Made by a program: the position numbers and the translations under genes. DNA of 64,000 nucleotides from Pseudomonadota bacterium (GTDB taxonomy: Bacteria > Pseudomonadota > Gammaproteobacteria > Xanthomonadales > SZUA-38): positions 1 through 64,000 of the forward strand of contig JBCCCR010000005.1 of the NCBI GenBank assembly GCA_039033415.1, read 5' to 3'. The number at the start of each line of letters is the position of its first letter. The first letter of the stretch is position 1. The notes beneath the pieces were generated by a model. The model was not told the DNA's origin. It worked only from the letters and a program-made list of their open reading frames with translations, and did no database searches. Shown in pieces: positions 43,370 to 51,219 of the stretch.

Positions 43370-44708
43370 CGATCTACTTTCCATCGCGATGTTCGTCTCG
43401 TTCATCGCGCTCATCCTGACCGGTTTTCCCGTGGCCTGGGTGCTGGGCGGGCTCGCCATTTTTTTCACGGCGGTCGCCATTGTTCTTGAGATCGACCTCG
43501 GCTTTGCCCTCAACGTCGACTGGGCCTACACGTCGCTGGCCGTCAATCGCAGCTGGGAGGTCATGAAAAACTGGGTCCTGGTGGCCCTACCCCTCTTTGT
43601 CTACATGGGGATGATGCTGGAAAAATCGGGCATCGCCGGAGATCTGATGACCAGCCTGTCGCGGGTTTTCGGCCGCGTCCGCGGCGGCCTGGCCGTCACC
43701 GTCACCCTCATCGGCGTGCTGCTGGCGGCGACCACCGGCATTATCGGCGCCTCGGTGGTGCTGCTGGCGATGCTCGGCCTGCCGGTCATGCTGAAACAGG
43801 GTTATCGACCGGAGCTGGCAAGTGGCACCGTGTGCGCGGTCGGCACGCTGGGGGTGCTCATTCCGCCAAGCATCATGCTGGTACTGATGGCCGATCGGCT
43901 CGCGATGCCGGTGGGTGACCTGTTCTTGGGCGCCATGTTCCCTGGCCTGCTGCTGGGCGCGCTGTACGTCACCTATCTGCTGGTGATCGCTCTACTCAAC
44001 CCGGACGCCGCGCCAGCTCCGGAACATGCCGAGAAACTGGACTGGACGGCGCTGGTCAACGTGCTCAAAGCGGTGCTCGCCCCGACAGCGCTGATCCTGG
44101 CGGTGCTGGGCAGCATCTTTTTTGGCATTGCCACCCCGACGGAGGCGGCGGGTATCGGCGCTTTTGGGGCGACGGTCCTGGCGGTCCTGCGGCGCAAGCT
44201 CAGTCGGCCGGTCCTGGACGAGGTGCTGCGACAAACCACCACCACCACGGCGTTTGTCTTTGCGGTGTTTATCGGAGCGACGGCTTTCTCCCTGGTACTG
44301 CGAGGCCTCGGTGGCGATGAGCTGATCAAGTCAGCACTGCTGGAGCTGCCCTTTGGACCCAACGGAATCGTGATCACCATTCTCGCGTTCACTTTCCTGC
44401 TTGGCTTTTTTCTCGACTGGATCGAGATCTCGCTGATCATCCTGCCGCTGGTGGCTCCGGTGGTCCAAAGCCTCGGGTTTGATCTGGTTTGGTTTACCGT
44501 CATGTTTGCGGTGTGCCTGCAGACTTCGTTCCTGACGCCACCGGTGGGATTTGCGATCTTTTATCTCAAGGGCGTTGCGCCTGAAGGCATCACCGCTGGG
44601 ACCATCTATCGCGGCGTGATCCCCTTCATCTTGCTACAGCTGGCGGCGATGGCGCTGATCTATCTCTACAAGCCGCTGGTTACCTGGCTGCCGGCACAGG
44701 CCTACTGA
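43359..44708 (+). CDS. dctM: TRAP transporter large permease (DctM)
   Basis: Transport subunit of the TRAP system, 449 residues, about 12 membrane helices. Motifs: LTGFPVAWVLGGLAI, LVALPLFVYMGMMLEKSGIAGDL, GIIGASVVLLAMLGLPVML, PPSIMLVLMADRLAMPVGDLFLGAMFPGLLLG, ATPTEAAGIGAFGA, and PPVGFAIFYLKGVAPE. GTG 43359 overlaps dctQ by 11 nt, giving tight coupling of the two permease subunits. Its last bases overlap the end of the converging small membrane gene. Confidence 0.95.
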   Translation: MSINDLLSIAMFVSFIALILTGFPVAWVLGGLAIFFTAVAIVLEIDLGFALNVDWAYTSLAVNRSWEVMKNWVLVALPLFVYMGMMLEKSGIAGDLMTSLSRVFGRVRGGLAVTVTLIGVLLAATTGIIGASVVLLAMLGLPVMLKQGYRPELASGTVCAVGTLGVLIPPSIMLVLMADRLAMPVGDLFLGAMFPGLLLGALYVTYLLVIALLNPDAAPAPEHAEKLDWTALVNVLKAVLAPTALILAVLGSIFFGIATPTEAAGIGAFGATVLAVLRRKLSRPVLDEVLRQTTTTTAFVFAVFIGATAFSLVLRGLGGDELIKSALLELPFGPNGIVITILAFTFLLGFFLDWIEISLIILPLVAPVVQSLGFDLVWFTVMFAVCLQTSFLTPPVGFAIFYLKGVAPEGITAGTIYRGVIPFILLQLAAMALIYLYKPLVTWLPAQAY

Positions 44709-45025
44709 GCTTTCGGCCGCAGCAGCGCGGCGACCGCCAACACCGCGTTGAACCCCAGAAAGGCAGCCGTCGTGGTGGCAATCACGGCCCACATATCGCC
44801 GTGAGGGAGCGCCGCCGGCCCGCCAACAACCACTGCAGCGAGCCAAACGCCCAGCGCAAGCGCAAGCGCCAGCAGGTCATGGCCAAGCCGACGCCTGACC
44901 CCACCCTGGTCGCGGCCCGACCACCAGTACAGGCTGCCCCAGCCGAGCTGGACTGGGAGCAAAACCAGCTGTGCCATCCAAACGTGATGCATGTAGACCC
45001 GGTTGTTCCGACTGCTAAAGATCAC
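44702..45025 (-). CDS. Small membrane protein of unknown function
   Basis: Hypothetical 107-residue protein with three likely membrane helices (MAQLVLLPVQLGWGSLYWW, LLALALALGVWLAAVVVGG, AFLGFNAVLAVAALLR). No family recognised. The coding end touches dctM. The start could be the ATG at 45025 or the later Met at codon 12; no strong ribosome site. The regular hydrophobic pattern and lack of a better frame support it as coding, but moderately. Confidence 0.5.
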   Translation of the reverse strand: MIFSSRNNRVYMHHVWMAQLVLLPVQLGWGSLYWWSGRDQGGVRRRLGHDLLALALALGVWLAAVVVGGPAALPHGDMWAVIATTTAAFLGFNAVLAVAALLRPKAQ

Positions 45026-45221
45026 TCATTTTACCCTTACGGCAGACGGTGGTGGGGCTCCCGCTGCGCCAGAGATAGAGGCCGCAGCCTTGTCGCCCCT
45101 GACTGGCCGGACCTTAGCGCCGCTACCGTCATGATCATCCCTGCTGGCGGACGCGCCGCTCCCAACGTGTCTCAGATCAATATAGATGGCCGCAGGGAAA
45201 AACTGTCGCAAACAAGGGGGC

Positions 45222-45416
45222 CTACCACAGCCCCATACAGTTGGCGTAGTACGTTACTGTCGCCGGCCAATCCGAGAATACGCCGGTCACGCCCGCCTGC
45301 CGTACCAGCACGTCGAGGACCCGATAGATATCGCCGTCGCCGGTGTGCGCAGGTTTGATGGTCAGGTAGTAAAAACTCTGCTCGCCAGCGAGCACGTCCT
45401 CAGCAATTCGCCCGGA
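45222..45416 (-). pseudogene. C-terminal segment of the glycerophosphodiesterase, past an in-frame TGA
   Basis: Beyond the TGA at 45419-45417, the same frame stays open for 64 codons to a TAG at 45224-45222. These codons keep a sensible C-terminus (AGEQSFYYLTIKPAHTG, GVFSDWPATVTYYANCM) of the kind that ends this GDPD group. A single C-to-T change (CGA to TGA, Arg) or a G-to-A change (TGG) would explain it. It is either decayed, read through, or a base error. Confidence 0.7.
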
Positions 45417-46595
45417 TCACTCCAGAGTCCAAGTTTTGAGCTCCAGGCCCGCTTCGCGCGCGGCCTCGGCGTAAAGTGACGGTACGATGGTGCCGTCAGC
45501 GTCAAGCGACAGGAGCGCAAACAGCGGCGGCGCGATGATGTTCAGGCCCTGAGCCTTCAGCGATGCAAAGTCCGCTACCCGCGGCAGAAACTGCGGGTCG
45601 GTGTAGGGTCTGGCGTCCAGCCAGACCGCCTGTCGCGCAAACGCCGGATCGACTTCGCGAAACAGGTTGATGTCCTCGAGACTGAACGACTGAAGCCAGA
45701 CGTCTTCCGCGGGGATGCCCGCCTCGCGAAAGTCGTCGATCAGGCGCCGCGCGTAGTCAGCCTGCGAGTAGCTACCCGCAAAAGGCATTGCCACCTCCGG
45801 CGCCTTGAGCTCCGGCACAAACTTGACGTTTAGCTCACTCAGGAGCGCGATGCTCTGTCGGTGGGTGAGCAGCGTGCCGCCAGTAGCGTAGAGGTCCGTC
45901 CGAAACGCCGGCGTACCTTGAATATAATCCTCCACCGTTTGTGCGGCCGGGTTGGATCCCTCCATCTTCCCTTTGAGACTCAGGAACTGCTGGGTGGTGA
46001 GGTCGGCTGTGCAGCAGGTCGCGCTGGCGGGCTCCAGCACCTCACCGGTAGCGGGGTCCAGTCGAGCCGGACGAAATGGCTCTCGGCAAGTTGCGGCCAA
46101 CGGCGTCAACAGGATGTTCGTGGTCTCGTGCAGATCGCATTGGGCGTGGCGACAGACCAGCTCTAAGTCTTTCGTGAACGTGACGTCGCACTCCACCAGC
46201 CCCGCCCCCTGCCGGGCCGCTGCCCGGTAGGACTCCTCGGTGTGCTCTGGAAACAGCAGCGGCGCACCGCGGTGTCCGATCGAGAGCTGGCTAGGCCTGC
46301 TGGGCTGATCCTTGCAGGCCTGCAGCCGACGCTTGAGCGCGCCGCGAGGAAGCTTGTCAATGAGGTATGCGGGCCTTACGCCGAGCTGAATCGCTGGAGC
46401 CCTCGCCGGGTTGCTGCCCACCGGCGAGGGCACCACGTCTCGCGACTGACAGGCCGCCATAGTCATGGCAAAAACCAGCCAAACCCAGCGCTCAAGGTTT
46501 GACCGCAAAAAGAAGGTTGGCCTGCCGGCTCGAAGCCGGTATCGGCGCCAGCCAAAGAGCCTGTCGGCACAACTTTCACGATAGCGATGGGACAC
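45417..46595 (-). CDS. Glycerophosphodiester phosphodiesterase, cut short by an in-frame TGA
   Basis: GDPD-family enzyme that splits glycerophosphodiesters into glycerol-3-phosphate and an alcohol, probably exported or membrane-bound (hydrophobic stretch WVWLVFAMTMAAC with a weak lipobox). The catalytic set is intact: SIGHRGAPLLFPEHT, the Glu-x-Asp in LVECDVTFTKD, and the second His in CRHAQCD. 392 residues are coded before the stop, which comes at ELKTWTLE, about 65 residues short of the family's natural end. The GTG start 46595 gives a long leader; TTG 46508 gives a neater signal peptide. The enzyme core could still fold, but the last barrel elements are missing. Confidence 0.85.
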   Translation of the reverse strand: MSHRYRESCADRLFGWRRYRLRAGRPTFFLRSNLERWVWLVFAMTMAACQSRDVVPSPVGSNPARAPAIQLGVRPAYLIDKLPRGALKRRLQACKDQPSRPSQLSIGHRGAPLLFPEHTEESYRAAARQGAGLVECDVTFTKDLELVCRHAQCDLHETTNILLTPLAATCREPFRPARLDPATGEVLEPASATCCTADLTTQQFLSLKGKMEGSNPAAQTVEDYIQGTPAFRTDLYATGGTLLTHRQSIALLSELNVKFVPELKAPEVAMPFAGSYSQADYARRLIDDFREAGIPAEDVWLQSFSLEDINLFREVDPAFARQAVWLDARPYTDPQFLPRVADFASLKAQGLNIIAPPLFALLSLDADGTIVPSLYAEAAREAGLELKTWTLE

Positions 46596-46625
46596 TCTGA
46601 GACACTCTAAAAACGTATTTTCGCT

Positions 46626-47072
46626 ATGAGCTTACCCGATCAAGACCGCGCAACACGGCGTTCGGTGCCCGCAGCAGCCGCGTTGCTCGGCTACGCCGGA
46701 CTGATTCCCTTTCTGGGTCTCGCGGCAGCTTTGGCTGCCGACGTAAATGTGTCGCTTGCGTCGCCGCTTTTCACCACCTACTCGGCCGTTATTCTCTCTT
46801 TTCTCGGCGGAATTCGCTGGGGCGTCTATGCCGGCGCGGCGGAACCGAAAGACCGCGACCTTTGGATTTCGATTGCCGTGAGCCTGGCTGCGTGGGCAGC
46901 GCTCGCGCTTCCTGCCGGTACCGTCGTGACCGCGCTGCTGGGAGGTCATCTGGCGACTGCCTTCGTGGACCAGCTCACGCCCCCCGCCGGCCAGCAGCCG
47001 TGGCTTAAGTCGCTGCGCTGGCGACTCTCGGCCGGCGCGATCGCCGGCCACTTAGTGGTGCTTTTCGCCTAG
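46626..47072 (+). CDS. DUF3429 membrane protein
   Basis: A 148-residue protein with four or five membrane helices: ALLGYAGLIPFLGLAAAL, YSAVILSFLGGIRWGVYAG (the family's most conserved stretch), ISIAVSLAAWAALALPAG, and a final GAIAGHLVVLFA. The function of DUF3429 is not known. It begins 30 nt from the divergent glycerophosphodiesterase start and stands alone. Confidence 0.85.
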   Translation: MSLPDQDRATRRSVPAAAALLGYAGLIPFLGLAAALAADVNVSLASPLFTTYSAVILSFLGGIRWGVYAGAAEPKDRDLWISIAVSLAAWAALALPAGTVVTALLGGHLATAFVDQLTPPAGQQPWLKSLRWRLSAGAIAGHLVVLFA

Positions 47073-47098
47073 GAACAGGTGGCCGCAGCCGGGCGTCA

Positions 47099-47761
47099 TC
47101 AGGTCAGCGGCACCAGCGTTAGCTCGACGCGCCGGTTGGCCGCGCGACCGCGATCGGTACTGTTGCTGGCGATCGGGTAGGCTTCGCCATACCCGGCTGT
47201 AGCGACGCGCCGCGGCATCACGCCTTCACGCATCAGATAGGTACCCACCGCGTCAGCGCGCCGCTCCGAGAGGAGCTGGTTGTAGCTGTCGGTGCCGGTT
47301 GAGTCGGTGTGGCCCGTCACCTCCACCAGCGTCTGGTCGTACTCATCCAGGACCAACGCAACAGAATTCAAAACCTGGGCAAAATCGGGTCGCAAATCTG
47401 AACGGTTCACGTCGAAAGTGATATTGCTCGGCATGTTGAGCAGGATCTCGTTGCCGTTACGGGTCACCGACACGCCGGTGCCGTCCAGCTGCTGGCGCAG
47501 CTTCGCTTCCTGCACGTCCATGTAGTAGCCGATGGAACCACCGGCCAGCGCGCCAACGCCGGCGCCGATCAGCGCGCGCTTGCGCCGCTCCCGGCTGTTG
47601 TCGCCGCTCAGAAGGCCAACCACCGCGCCGGCGGCAGCTCCGATAGCCGCACCGCTGGTAGCCTTGGCGGTCTGCTCCTCGCGGGTATAGGGGTTCACCG
47701 TGGTGCAGGCAGCCATCGAAAAAGACAACGCGCCTGCGGCGAGCAGTTGGGCAACTTTCAT
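47099..47761 (-). CDS. OmpA family lipoprotein (YiaD-like)
   Basis: Outer-membrane lipoprotein of about 220 residues that holds the peptidoglycan layer. Signal with lipobox SMAAC, then glycine-zipper segments (GAAIGAAAGAVVGLLSG, GAGVGALAGGSIGYYMD), then a C-terminal OmpA domain with the peptidoglycan-binding pattern NVNRSDLRPDF-like, VTGHTDSTGTDSYNQLLSERRADAV and GRAANRRVEL (Asp and Arg that bind diaminopimelate). ATG 47761 is just before the signal peptide. Glycine zippers point to YiaD-type multimeric lipoproteins. Confidence 0.93.
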   Translation of the reverse strand: MKVAQLLAAGALSFSMAACTTVNPYTREEQTAKATSGAAIGAAAGAVVGLLSGDNSRERRKRALIGAGVGALAGGSIGYYMDVQEAKLRQQLDGTGVSVTRNGNEILLNMPSNITFDVNRSDLRPDFAQVLNSVALVLDEYDQTLVEVTGHTDSTGTDSYNQLLSERRADAVGTYLMREGVMPRRVATAGYGEAYPIASNSTDRGRAANRRVELTLVPLT

Positions 47762-47868
47762 GATTGTTCTCCAGCCTTGTTTCCCCAACAGGCTAGCAAC
47801 GCAAACCTTAACCGCAGGTTAACAGCGGGTTAATGGCGAAGGGCGCCACTTTGCGTATCCGGCGAGCC

Positions 47869-47907
47869 AAAAAAAAGCCGGCGCTGAAATCCCAGCGCCG
47901 GCTTTTT
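47869..47907. terminator. Bidirectional intrinsic terminator
   Basis: AGCCGGCGCTG (47876-47886) pairs perfectly with CAGCGCCGGCT (47893-47903), preceded by eight A and followed by five T. On the minus strand it ends the sortilin-repeat operon 20 nt after its stop; on the plus strand it would block transcripts reading in from the left. Confidence 0.85.
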
Positions 47908-47925
47908 CTCGGTTGGTGAAGAGCT

Positions 47926-50900
47926 TTAGGGCAACGGCTGACCAGGCGTCCAGGGCGCTCCCGCCTCACGCAGGCTGGCCTCAAATGCCGGGATCCGCTG
48001 CTCGGTCAGCTGGTTCATCTGATCGCGAATCTCAGCAAACTGATTTCTCGCCAGCTCGAGGCTGCGCTGGTGAGAAGGGGTTGGGCCATAGGTGGATCGG
48101 CCGGTCCCGAGCATGGCGTGGAACAGGCGGTCGCTGACCGTCGGTTCGGTCAGTGAGCCCAGGTACTCCCGCTGCAGGCTGCCGCCGAGAGCCAGCGCCA
48201 GATCTTCCAGCGATTGCTCGATGCCGTGCAGCTCACCATCCAGCGCTGCCGGGGCCGCCGTCGACCGCTCCAGCGCCAGGCGAAGCGTTTTGACGCGCTG
48301 CCGGGTCTGACCCAGAGCCTGTCCGGCCGCCGTCGCGCCGCGCTGCACGCTGCCCAGCTCCTGCCAGAAGGCAGCCACCTCGGATGACTCAGCGCCGTCG
48401 AGCGCACCGCGATTCAGGGAGACCACATCGAAGCTCACCGCGTCAGCCACCTTCTGGGTGTCCCCGTTCAGCGTTTGGCTCAGGTCGACGCTGTAGGTGC
48501 CCGGCGCCGCCATCGGGCCCGACACGTTGGAGAAGTAGTCGCCGCCGGTGCCGATGGCATGAGGTGCGGGGAAGCGCAGGTCCCAGGCGATCCGGTGGAA
48601 GCCTTTCTTCGCCGGTCCGGTCAGGCGGCGCACGACGTTGCCGTCCGCGTCACGCACGGTCAGGATCATTTCAGGCTCACGCTCGCGCCGCTCCGCCTCG
48701 ATGGCGTCCCACCCAGGAAACGGCACGTCTTCGTCGCTGTCGAGCGCCTTTTCGCGCTCACGCCGCGTTGCCTTGGCGGTCTTCAGGTCCTCTGGCAGGT
48801 AGTAGGTCAGCACCGCGCCGTAAGGCGGGTTCGGCGCGTGGTAATGCGCATGTCCCTGCGAGGAGTTGCCACCGCCACCCAGCGGGGAACCCTGCATGTA
48901 CCAGTCCGCGTCGCGAGGCGTAAACAGGAGTGGGCCCGACTCGAGCTGCGTTTCGGTCAGACCCCGGAGCGGGGTGTAGTCATCGAAGACAAAGAAGCCA
49001 CGACCGAAGCTGGCGCCGACGAGATCATTCTCCCGCCGCTGAATCGCCAGATCTCGGAACGAGATGGTGGGCACGCCGCCGGTAAGCTCCACCCACTCAT
49101 CACCGCCACCCAAAGAAAAGAACACGCCAAACTCGGTGCCGAGGAACAGCAGGTTCGGCTCAACGTGATCCTGAACCACTCGCCAGACCAGGTGCTTCTC
49201 GGGGAGGTTGCCCGCGATCGACTGCCAGCGGCGGCCCCGGTCGGTGCTCTTGAGCAGGTAAGGCTGATAGTCACCATACTTGTGGTTGTCGAGCGCCACA
49301 TAAACCGTGTCGGCGTCGAACAGATCGGCCTTGATGTCGTTGACGAACGCGGTATCCGGCACGCCGGGCAGGCTGCCGACCTCGATCTCGCGCCAGCTCT
49401 CGCCGCCATTCTCCGACACCTGGATGAGACCGTCGTCGGTGCCCGCGTAAAGCAGACCCGCCTCCAGCGGCGATTCGGCCAGTGAGGTGATCGTGTTGTA
49501 TTGAGACATCGCGTACATGTCCCAGGGGGCGTCGAAGCTCTGCTGACGTCCCATAATCGGCAGCGTTTCGCGCTGCTGATCGCGGGTCAGGTCACCGGAA
49601 ATCGGGGTCCAGCTGTCCCCCCGGTTGTCCGAACGCCAGACCCGCTGCGAGGCGTGGTAAATCCGCGTGGGGGAATGGGGACTGACCAGGATCGGGGCGT
49701 CCCAGTTCAGCCGTTCCGGCGCATCCCCTGGCTCTGCCTGAGGCTTGATGTAAACCAACTCTCCGCTGCTGCGATCCACCCGCACCAGGTTTCCTTGCTG
49801 CCACTGGGCGTAGACGATGTCCGGATTACCCGGCTCGGTCGCGGGCTGATGACCATCGCCGAAAAGCACCACCTCCCAGTCGGAGTTGCGGATGCCGTTG
49901 ACGTTGTCGGTGCGCGCGGGTCCACCCTGCGTGTTGTTGTCCTGGGTGCCGCCGTAGACGTTGTAATAAGGTTCCGCATCGTCCAGCGCCAGCTTATAGA
50001 ACTGGGTAATGGGCAGGTTGGCCACAAAGCGCCAGGTTGCGGTGTGGTCGAAGCTTTCATAGAGACCACCGTCGCTGCCAAACAGCAGGTACTCCGGATT
50101 GTCCGGCCGGAAGGCCACCGCGTGGTCATCTCCGTGTTTGTTCTCGTTGCTCATCGGCACAAAGGTTTTGCCGGCGTCATACGAGATCTGGGTGGTGTTG
50201 TTCATCAGGTAGAGCCGACCCTCGTGGTGGGGGCTCGCGTAGAGTTCCTGATAGTAGTGCGGACCGGTGCCGCCCGACACGGTGTCGGAGCGCTTCTCCC
50301 AGGTGGCCCCTCGATCGGTTGAGCGAAACACACCGCCCTCGCGCAGGTCGAGCTCCACCGCGGCGTAGACGGTGTCCGGGTTGAGCGGTGATATCGCCAG
50401 ACCAATTTTGCCTTTGTTGCCCTTTGGCAGGCCCTGGGTGAGTTCCTTCCAGGTGCGTCCGCCGTCGGTGGATTTGTGGATCCCCGATTTGGGTCCGCCA
50501 CCCATGTAGGCCGCGACCGTGCGGTGGTGCTGCCAGGTGGCTGCATAGAGCACGTCCGGGTTTCGGGGATCCGCAATCAGCGACGCCACGCCGGTCCACT
50601 CGTCGTCTCCGAGCGTCTGCGTCCAGTTCTCGCCGCCGTCTTCCGTGCGGTAAACGCCGCGTTCACCGCCGGAACTCCACAGCGGCCCCTGCGCCGCCAC
50701 CAGCACCACGTCCGGGTTGTCCGGATGCACAATGATCTGCGTGATGTGTTCCGAAGCAGCGAGACCCACGTTGCGCCAGTTCGCGCCGCCGTCTTCGCTG
50801 AGATAAACACCGTCACCAAAACTCACGTGACGACCACCCACGTCTTCACCGGTGCCCACCCAGATGCGGCTGGGGTTGCTGGGGTCGATCGTCAGAGCGC

Positions 50901-51219
50901 CAATCGAGTAGACCGACTGCTTGTCGAATACCGGCTGCCAGGTGGTGCCGGAATTCACCGTCTTCCAGACGCCGCCCGAACCCACCGAGATGTACCAGGT
51001 GTTCGGGTCGTTAGGGTGAAGATCAATATCCGCGATCCGCCCGGACATCAGCGCCGGGCCGATACCGCGCAGCTTCAGGCCGGCAAACGTGCCGGCAGAC
51101 AGCGTTTCCGCTTCGCCCTCCTGCGCCAGGGCAGCGGGACCCGCAACCAGCAGGGCTGCCGCCAGCAGGCCGGAAAGAACGTTGCGCGCTCCGGGGTTTC
51201 TTAAGTTCATCAGTCTCAT
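47926..51219 (-). CDS. Secreted sortilin/VPS10-type BNR-repeat protein (second of tandem pair)
   Basis: Exported protein of 1,097 residues with signal peptide ending AALAQEG. Many Asp-box/BNR units (SxDxGxTW type: TVNSGTTW, SEDGGANW, TEDGGENW, STDGGRTW, STDRGATW) form a ten-bladed propeller like the sortilin VPS10 domain or BNR glycosidases. The C-terminal 300 residues hold a helical part and an all-beta segment (GTYSVDLSQTLNGDTQ). No sialidase Arg triad is evident, so a binding rather than catalytic role is likely. ATG 51219 overlaps the stop of the upstream paralogue by one base (TAATG). Confidence 0.9.
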   Translation of the reverse strand: MRLMNLRNPGARNVLSGLLAAALLVAGPAALAQEGEAETLSAGTFAGLKLRGIGPALMSGRIADIDLHPNDPNTWYISVGSGGVWKTVNSGTTWQPVFDKQSVYSIGALTIDPSNPSRIWVGTGEDVGGRHVSFGDGVYLSEDGGANWRNVGLAASEHITQIIVHPDNPDVVLVAAQGPLWSSGGERGVYRTEDGGENWTQTLGDDEWTGVASLIADPRNPDVLYAATWQHHRTVAAYMGGGPKSGIHKSTDGGRTWKELTQGLPKGNKGKIGLAISPLNPDTVYAAVELDLREGGVFRSTDRGATWEKRSDTVSGGTGPHYYQELYASPHHEGRLYLMNNTTQISYDAGKTFVPMSNENKHGDDHAVAFRPDNPEYLLFGSDGGLYESFDHTATWRFVANLPITQFYKLALDDAEPYYNVYGGTQDNNTQGGPARTDNVNGIRNSDWEVVLFGDGHQPATEPGNPDIVYAQWQQGNLVRVDRSSGELVYIKPQAEPGDAPERLNWDAPILVSPHSPTRIYHASQRVWRSDNRGDSWTPISGDLTRDQQRETLPIMGRQQSFDAPWDMYAMSQYNTITSLAESPLEAGLLYAGTDDGLIQVSENGGESWREIEVGSLPGVPDTAFVNDIKADLFDADTVYVALDNHKYGDYQPYLLKSTDRGRRWQSIAGNLPEKHLVWRVVQDHVEPNLLFLGTEFGVFFSLGGGDEWVELTGGVPTISFRDLAIQRRENDLVGASFGRGFFVFDDYTPLRGLTETQLESGPLLFTPRDADWYMQGSPLGGGGNSSQGHAHYHAPNPPYGAVLTYYLPEDLKTAKATRREREKALDSDEDVPFPGWDAIEAERREREPEMILTVRDADGNVVRRLTGPAKKGFHRIAWDLRFPAPHAIGTGGDYFSNVSGPMAAPGTYSVDLSQTLNGDTQKVADAVSFDVVSLNRGALDGAESSEVAAFWQELGSVQRGATAAGQALGQTRQRVKTLRLALERSTAAPAALDGELHGIEQSLEDLALALGGSLQREYLGSLTEPTVSDRLFHAMLGTGRSTYGPTPSHQRSLELARNQFAEIRDQMNQLTEQRIPAFEASLREAGAPWTPGQPLP

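Noticed and set aside
45417-45419. TGA of the glycerophosphodiesterase read as selenocysteine
   Set aside because: The position is outside the active site and homologous enzymes are expected to have Arg; the downstream stem is not a convincing SECIS. Kept as a finding about a broken gene, not as a selenoprotein.
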